Assembly: GCA_964486075.1 (NCBI GenBank)
Contig: CAZALU010000111.1
Coordinates: 1-8,750 of the forward strand
Reading direction: 5' to 3'
Length of the DNA stretch: 8,750 nucleotides
From: JAHIJO01 sp964486075
GTDB taxonomy: Bacteria > Verrucomicrobiota > Kiritimatiellia > JAAZAB01
Of this stretch, positions 5,248-8,750 are shown piece by piece (the stretch's first letter is position 1; each line of letters starts with the position of its first letter). The notes under the pieces were generated by a model. It saw only the letters and a list, made by a program, of their open reading frames with translations, was not told the origin of the DNA and did no database searches. Both the position numbers and the translations under genes were made by a program.

Positions 5248-5907
5248 TCAGTAGATCGTTAAAAGCGCGCCGACAGGATGCAAACACTTATCAAAAACAG
5301 TCTGATGCTCCGCATAATTGGCCCCGACACCGCCGGAATAGACGCCGATGATCGTGATCGTCTTGTCGTCCGTCGCGTCCGCGAGACCGTCGTTATCGTA
5401 GTCCAATTTCAGGCGAGTACTGCCGGCGGCAAGATAATCCTTAAAGGCCAGTCCGCTGACTGTTAGGGTGTCGTCCGTGCTGAAATTCTCCGTAACGACG
5501 ATCAGCAACCGTCGGTTCGAGTTCGTGTAGCTGACGAAAGGGTTCACCTTGCCGGCCGCCGTGCCAACGAACGTCGGAGCGCAATTAGTCTCATCCCAAG
5601 CCATTAGGAACTCGTCCGGAATCCACACCGCGATCACCGCGTTGCTGGTAATGCCCGGCGTGGAAGGATCCTCGGCGATCATTATCGGGCTGATCGGCAC
5701 CGGTGCGGAACCCATGGTCAAAGATCGATTCGCAGCCGAAGATATCGTCACCAGCGATCCGCCGAGATGAACATCACTTACCATCGTGTCCAGGGCATAG
5801 TCAGCCCCGACACCGCCGGAATAGCAGTTCGTCGCATCCTGAGCCCGCCCGGACAGCTCGCTTATAATCAAGATCGCTGTTAACGCCAATATGGTTTGCA
5901 CGCGCAT
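5248..5907 (-). CDS. Secreted protein with GG-V-G-x-YA repeats, apparently shortened
   Basis: A 219-residue protein with a signal peptide (residues 1-22, hydrophobic core ILALTAILII, cleavage near GRA-Q). The mature part is beta-rich. YSGGVGADYA at 29-38 returns as YSGGVGANYA at 190-199, and the following residues also correspond up to LVTI (52-55) and LLTI (215-218). One unit is thus about 160 residues, and the protein ends only 30 residues into the second unit. Each unit seems to end with an Asp/Asn-rich loop (DYDNDGLADATDD, 169-181) of the calcium-binding type seen in thrombospondin type 3 or dockerin-like repeats. I suspect a longer multi-repeat ancestor; the frame after the TGA gives only a faint resemblance to the first unit. 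GAGGT at 5914-5918 supports the start. The gene lies 54 bp after the SUMF1-fold gene. Likely a surface or extracellular protein of unknown function. Confidence 0.82.
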   Translation of the reverse strand: MRVQTILALTAILIISELSGRAQDATNCYSGGVGADYALDTMVSDVHLGGSLVTISSAANRSLTMGSAPVPISPIMIAEDPSTPGITSNAVIAVWIPDEFLMAWDETNCAPTFVGTAAGKVNPFVSYTNSNRRLLIVVTENFSTDDTLTVSGLAFKDYLAAGSTRLKLDYDNDGLADATDDKTITIIGVYSGGVGANYAEHQTVFDKCLHPVGALLTIY

Positions 5908-5961
5908 AGTGAAACCTCATCTTGAAAGCACAATATAGCTGACGCTATGCTCCCCTGAAAA

Positions 5962-7482
5962 CTATGGCGCCGTGCGTACGCAGCGAAGCCCCCCATAAAC
6001 GCTTCGACTGACCTCGGTATGGGGTGTACCGCCGCGGTACGAAACAATTGGCTCGCCGCGATCACCGTACCAGTTAGCGCCGCGCTCACCGACCCCGGAG
6101 CTTCCTGACAGCGGCCAGTTGTCCACATTCGCGGCGCCATCGTGGCTCAGAACGCCATCCCCGTGCAGGCCCGTGAACAAGCGTCCGGTCGCATCGCCCA
6201 CCGTCACCGTCAGCTCTGCCACACTGCCGCTCAGGTCTAGCGCCCCATAATAACCCGCGCCCGAATGCTCACGGCTAGAATCGGCCCGCGCAAAACTTCC
6301 GCACCGGTAAACGTTCGCTGCAGCGTTGTAAGAGCTGAAATTGCCCTGGTTGGGCGTCTCGGAGTCCGTGTATTCATTGATCAGAGACGTCATGCTCGGC
6401 TCCGGGGTCACGCCACCCCAGGCGTATTCATTCGGCACCGCCGCCAGCGGCCCCCGGCAAGCTTTCTCGAACTCCAGTTCCGTGAACGGCCGTAGCGCCG
6501 CCCAGTCCGCATACGCCGCCGCATCCGGCCACGAGATATAATTACAGACCGTCCATTCGCCGTCAGCGCTTTCGTTGAGCTTGGACACGTTGGTCACCGC
6601 CGTGTCCGGGCCGGCATTTTTGTTCGCGTCGCACCCGAAAAAGGCCGGTGTGGCGCTCGTCTTTTTGATGAAGTTGCGACTTTTATTGAAATATAAACCG
6701 GGATCATGGCGCTGGATTTGCTGGTCCGCCGTGAGCGTGTTGAGGAAGTCGCAGTACTGCCGCTGCGAAGCTTCGGTCTTCATCAGGTAAAACGCGGCGT
6801 ATCCCTTGGGATAGGCGTTGGACAGCACCCCCGCCAGCCCGATGGCGTAATTAACGCCCCACAAACAACCCGGCTGATTGGACACCGAAATCTGGCCTTC
6901 AGTCTCGACATGAAAGGGGCTGTTATTGGATGCGCCTCCACCATATCCTTCAATAAAACGCCCTTTCTCGCTGCCCCCCGACCCCGCCCAGAACACGCCT
7001 TCCGGAATATACACCATCTCGATGGCGAACACTTTAATCCTGGCCTGTCTGCTTCTGGAAACCCCATTGGTGGCAAAATCCCACCACAGCTTGATCCCCG
7101 TATTATGGACCGTGCCCGTCCCCTCCACTGAACGCTGAATAAATGCGCCGGTCTTGTCCGCAGGCACAACGATGTCCAGGTTCGTGCCGACGCCATTGGT
7201 GAAGCTCGGTGGATTGGTCCCGATCTCGCTCAGAGTAGCATGGCTCCAGTTGCTGCCACCATCAATGGAATACTTCACGAACACCCAGCAGGCGTCGTAG
7301 TTTGCGTCGTTCCGCCAGGAGTTGTCCCAGGAAAGATCGAACAGCGCCGCCACCTTGCCCGCCGCCGGCGAGAGCAATGTCGTATTCGTCACCACAAGAT
7401 TATTGGCCAAGGCAGGAATGATCGTCGCCAACAAACACGTCAGGACCGCGATCAATCCCATTGTCATTCTGTTACACGCCAT
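5962..7482 (-). CDS. Exported SUMF1-fold (formylglycine-generating enzyme-like) protein without catalytic cysteines
   Basis: A 506-residue protein with a signal peptide (to about residue 26, PALA-NN). Residues 27-155 form a beta-rich domain with the pattern WVFVKYSIDGGSNWSHATL, often found before the SUMF1 domain in secreted proteins of PVC and Bacteroidota bacteria. From about 157 the SUMF1/FGE-sulfatase fold follows: YIPEGVFWAGSG, FYLMKTEASQRQYCDFLN, SWPDAAAYADWAALRPFTEL, EFEKACRG, YGALDLSGSVAEL, and a closing YGGLRCVR (497-503). True formylglycine-generating enzymes carry two cysteines in the segment before GFRC; here that segment (480-496) contains none, so sulfatase activation is unlikely and a binding role is more plausible. 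AGGAGG at 7492-7497, nine bases upstream, gives a strong start. It is the first gene of a probable three-gene operon. Confidence 0.9.
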   Translation of the reverse strand: MACNRMTMGLIAVLTCLLATIIPALANNLVVTNTTLLSPAAGKVAALFDLSWDNSWRNDANYDACWVFVKYSIDGGSNWSHATLSEIGTNPPSFTNGVGTNLDIVVPADKTGAFIQRSVEGTGTVHNTGIKLWWDFATNGVSRSRQARIKVFAIEMVYIPEGVFWAGSGGSEKGRFIEGYGGGASNNSPFHVETEGQISVSNQPGCLWGVNYAIGLAGVLSNAYPKGYAAFYLMKTEASQRQYCDFLNTLTADQQIQRHDPGLYFNKSRNFIKKTSATPAFFGCDANKNAGPDTAVTNVSKLNESADGEWTVCNYISWPDAAAYADWAALRPFTELEFEKACRGPLAAVPNEYAWGGVTPEPSMTSLINEYTDSETPNQGNFSSYNAAANVYRCGSFARADSSREHSGAGYYGALDLSGSVAELTVTVGDATGRLFTGLHGDGVLSHDGAANVDNWPLSGSSGVGERGANWYGDRGEPIVSYRGGTPHTEVSRSVYGGLRCVRTAP

Positions 7483-7546
7483 GATTTTCTTCCTCCTAAC
7501 GTTAATCAGGATGTGCCGCCGGTCTCAGCCCGGCAGATGCTTTTCT

Positions 7547-7574
7547 AGTGTATCTACCGCGCTGTGAGCGGCAA
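7547..7574 (-). promoter_or_regulatory. Possible promoter of the exported-protein operon
   Basis: On the - strand TTGCCG (7569-7574) and TACACT (7547-7552) are 16 bp apart and match four of six bases each of the sigma-70 boxes. They lie about 65 bp before the SUMF1-fold start codon, leaving a leader with one small hairpin. The match is weak, and other arrangements are possible. Confidence 0.25.
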
Positions 7575-7691
7575 TTCGACAGCATGATGGCCTTCGTCCG
7601 CAACGATGGATGTCTTGTGGCTAATGCTTAAGAGTCTCTTGCCCCCCCGTAACACTGCGCCTAACGGCGTGCGTTGCGTAGCGTTTTATAC

Positions 7692-7731
7692 CTGAATATT
7701 GCAAGATCATCGTGCAATAGTAACTATTCAG
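7692..7731. repeat. Nested inverted repeat CTGAATA...TATTCAG
   Basis: Outer arms of seven bases (7692-7698 and 7725-7731) enclose a second hairpin TTGCA/TGCAA (7699-7703 and 7713-7717) whose loop can pair further as GAT/ATC. There is no T tract, so it is not a typical terminator. It could be an operator, a structured leader or a mobile-element end. Confidence 0.55.
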
Positions 7732-7737
7732 CGAAAC

Positions 7738-7758
7738 CACCGCCGGCGGCCGGCGGTG
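7738..7758. repeat. GC-only hairpin CACCGCCG/CGGCGGTG
   Basis: Eight-base perfect arms with a GCGGC loop lie seven bases beyond the preceding inverted repeat. The sequence after it (+ strand) is CAAACTTAAAAG, without a U tract. Confidence 0.6.
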
Positions 7759-7825
7759 CAAACTTAAAAGAAACACGTTAGATATTAATCTGTTATGTCA
7801 AATTCAGCATCCCGTGTTACTGGGG

Positions 7826-7850
7826 AGGTAGGCATCGCCTGATGCCACCT
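7826..7850. repeat. Hairpin AGGT-A-GGCATC/GATGCC-ACCT
   Basis: A ten-pair stem interrupted by one bulged A, with a GCCT loop. It stands 19 bases before the C run. No function is evident. Confidence 0.55.
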
Positions 7851-7869
7851 ATGAACAAACAATAGCGTA

Positions 7870-7882
7870 CCCCCCCCCCCCC
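7870..7882. repeat. Homopolymer run of 13 C
   Basis: Thirteen consecutive C lie in otherwise AT-rich flanks (GTA before, AATACAATAATAAAATAA after). They lie in no credible gene. Such runs slip during replication and sequencing, so the true length is uncertain. Confidence 0.9.
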
Positions 7883-8024
7883 AATACAATAATAAAATAA
7901 ATGATTCTTTTGCTGGACTCTTTGCCGCCAATGGAGAAAAGCCACCGCACTCCAAAAAATCGCTCAAAGCACCCACCCCCATAGAACTGGCATGAGCCTT
8001 TTTAAAACGGTTCCTCGGCAAGGC

Positions 8025-8063
8025 AAAAAAAGGCCGTCATTCGCTGTCGAATGACGGCCTTTT
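8025..8063 (-). terminator. Intrinsic terminator of the rRNA operon
   Basis: Perfect 16-base arms (8028-8043 and 8048-8063) with a CTGT loop end, on the - strand, in a run of seven T (8025-8031). The 3' end of 5S rRNA lies about nine bases upstream. It closes the rRNA transcript and isolates it from the exported-protein operon on the same strand. Confidence 0.93.
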
Positions 8064-8071
8064 ATAAAAAT

Positions 8072-8189
8072 TTCCCGGCAACGAGCTACTCTCCCGTGGC
8101 CTACACCACAGTACCATTGCCGCTGGGGCCCTTCACGGTCGTGTTCGGAATGGGAACGCGTGTTACCTCCCCGCCATGGTCACCGGGAA
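8072..8189 (-). rRNA. rrf: 5S ribosomal RNA
   Basis: Read on the - strand, about 118 bases begin TTCCCGGTGACCATGGCG and end GTTGCCGGGAA. The two ends pair in helix I (TTCCCGG with CCGGGAA). The conserved internal CCCATTCCGAACACG and GGGAGAGTAG segments of bacterial 5S rRNA are present. It is complete, follows 23S rRNA by about 65 bases, and no tRNA lies between them. Ends are estimated from helix I and may be off by one or two bases. Confidence 0.95.
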
Positions 8190-8223
8190 TAAAATAAATT
8201 GCATAGGGATCAACAAGGCCAAC

Positions 8224-8239
8224 CGCCTGAGCTCAGGCG
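8224..8239. repeat. Perfect palindrome in the 23S-5S spacer
   Basis: CGCCTGAG is directly followed by CTCAGGCG, flanked further out by GGCC on both sides. In the precursor rRNA this forms a hairpin between 23S and 5S and may take part in processing; that role is inferred from position only. Confidence 0.55.
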
Positions 8240-8252
8240 CGAGGCCACCAAT

Positions 8253-8750
<498 letters not shown>

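Larger units (their letters stand above)
7483..8024. other. Non-coding region between the exported-protein operon and the rRNA terminator
   Basis: No credible gene. It holds the leader of the SUMF1-fold gene (with a GCCGG/CCGGC hairpin at 7518-7534), three hairpins, and a run of 13 C, each listed separately. A possible fragment of an interspersed repeat lies at 7912-7960; on the - strand it reads as GGAGTGCGGTGGC followed by a GGCGGC motif. A 78-codon - strand frame covering 7785-8021 crosses the C run and several hairpins and has no ribosome binding site. Confidence 0.5.

Noticed and set aside
7785..8021. 78-codon - strand frame containing CGGFSPLAAKSPA
   Set aside because: It begins beside the rRNA terminator, crosses the C run and a hairpin, has no ribosome binding site, and this phrase is more likely a chance translation of an interspersed non-coding repeat.

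Overview
The window looks like part of a chromosome from an uncultured bacterium of the Planctomycetes-Verrucomicrobia-Chlamydiae group, most likely Kiritimatiellota or Verrucomicrobiota. This is inferred from the type of secreted proteins (a SUMF1-fold protein with a beta-rich N-terminal domain, and a protein with GG-V-G-x-YA repeats) and from the many palindromic elements between genes. No single marker proves the lineage. The only phylogenetically decisive sequence is the 3' part of the 23S rRNA gene plus the 5S gene at the right edge.

Left part (1-1515): on the + strand, a small exported protein with a possible OB-fold core and a C-terminal tail of three exact 11-residue helical repeats. 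A textbook intrinsic terminator follows, and then exodeoxyribonuclease III (xth), which starts only 15 nt after the terminator and has no Shine-Dalgarno sequence.

Middle part (1516-3563): repeat-rich, with one gene. A short-chain dehydrogenase resembling sorbitol-6-phosphate dehydrogenase (SrlD) lies on the - strand. On both sides of it are copies of a palindromic element with TGTAGCC...GGCTACA termini. Three copies fold on paper into the same four-way junction: an outer stem, a left hairpin, a central stem and a right hairpin. The hairpin sequences differ from copy to copy but stay self-complementary. Upstream of the gene, three ~120-bp units are arranged in tandem, and the first unit overlaps the gene's ribosome binding site. 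Directly beyond the last element is the 5' end of an IS3-family orfA, cut off after about 27 codons. About 230 bp of unassigned DNA follow.

Right part (3564-7482): three exported-protein genes on the - strand, each with its own Shine-Dalgarno sequence and separated by 54 and 97 bp. In transcription order they are a SUMF1-fold protein without the catalytic cysteine motif, a small repeat protein that stops just after the start of its second repeat, and a 528-residue TPR-like protein. They probably form an operon for a cell-envelope or secreted function that I cannot name.

Right edge (7483-8750): about 540 bp of non-coding DNA with several hairpins and a run of 13 C. Then, on the - strand and read from the right edge, come the end of the 23S rRNA gene, the 5S rRNA gene and a strong intrinsic terminator.
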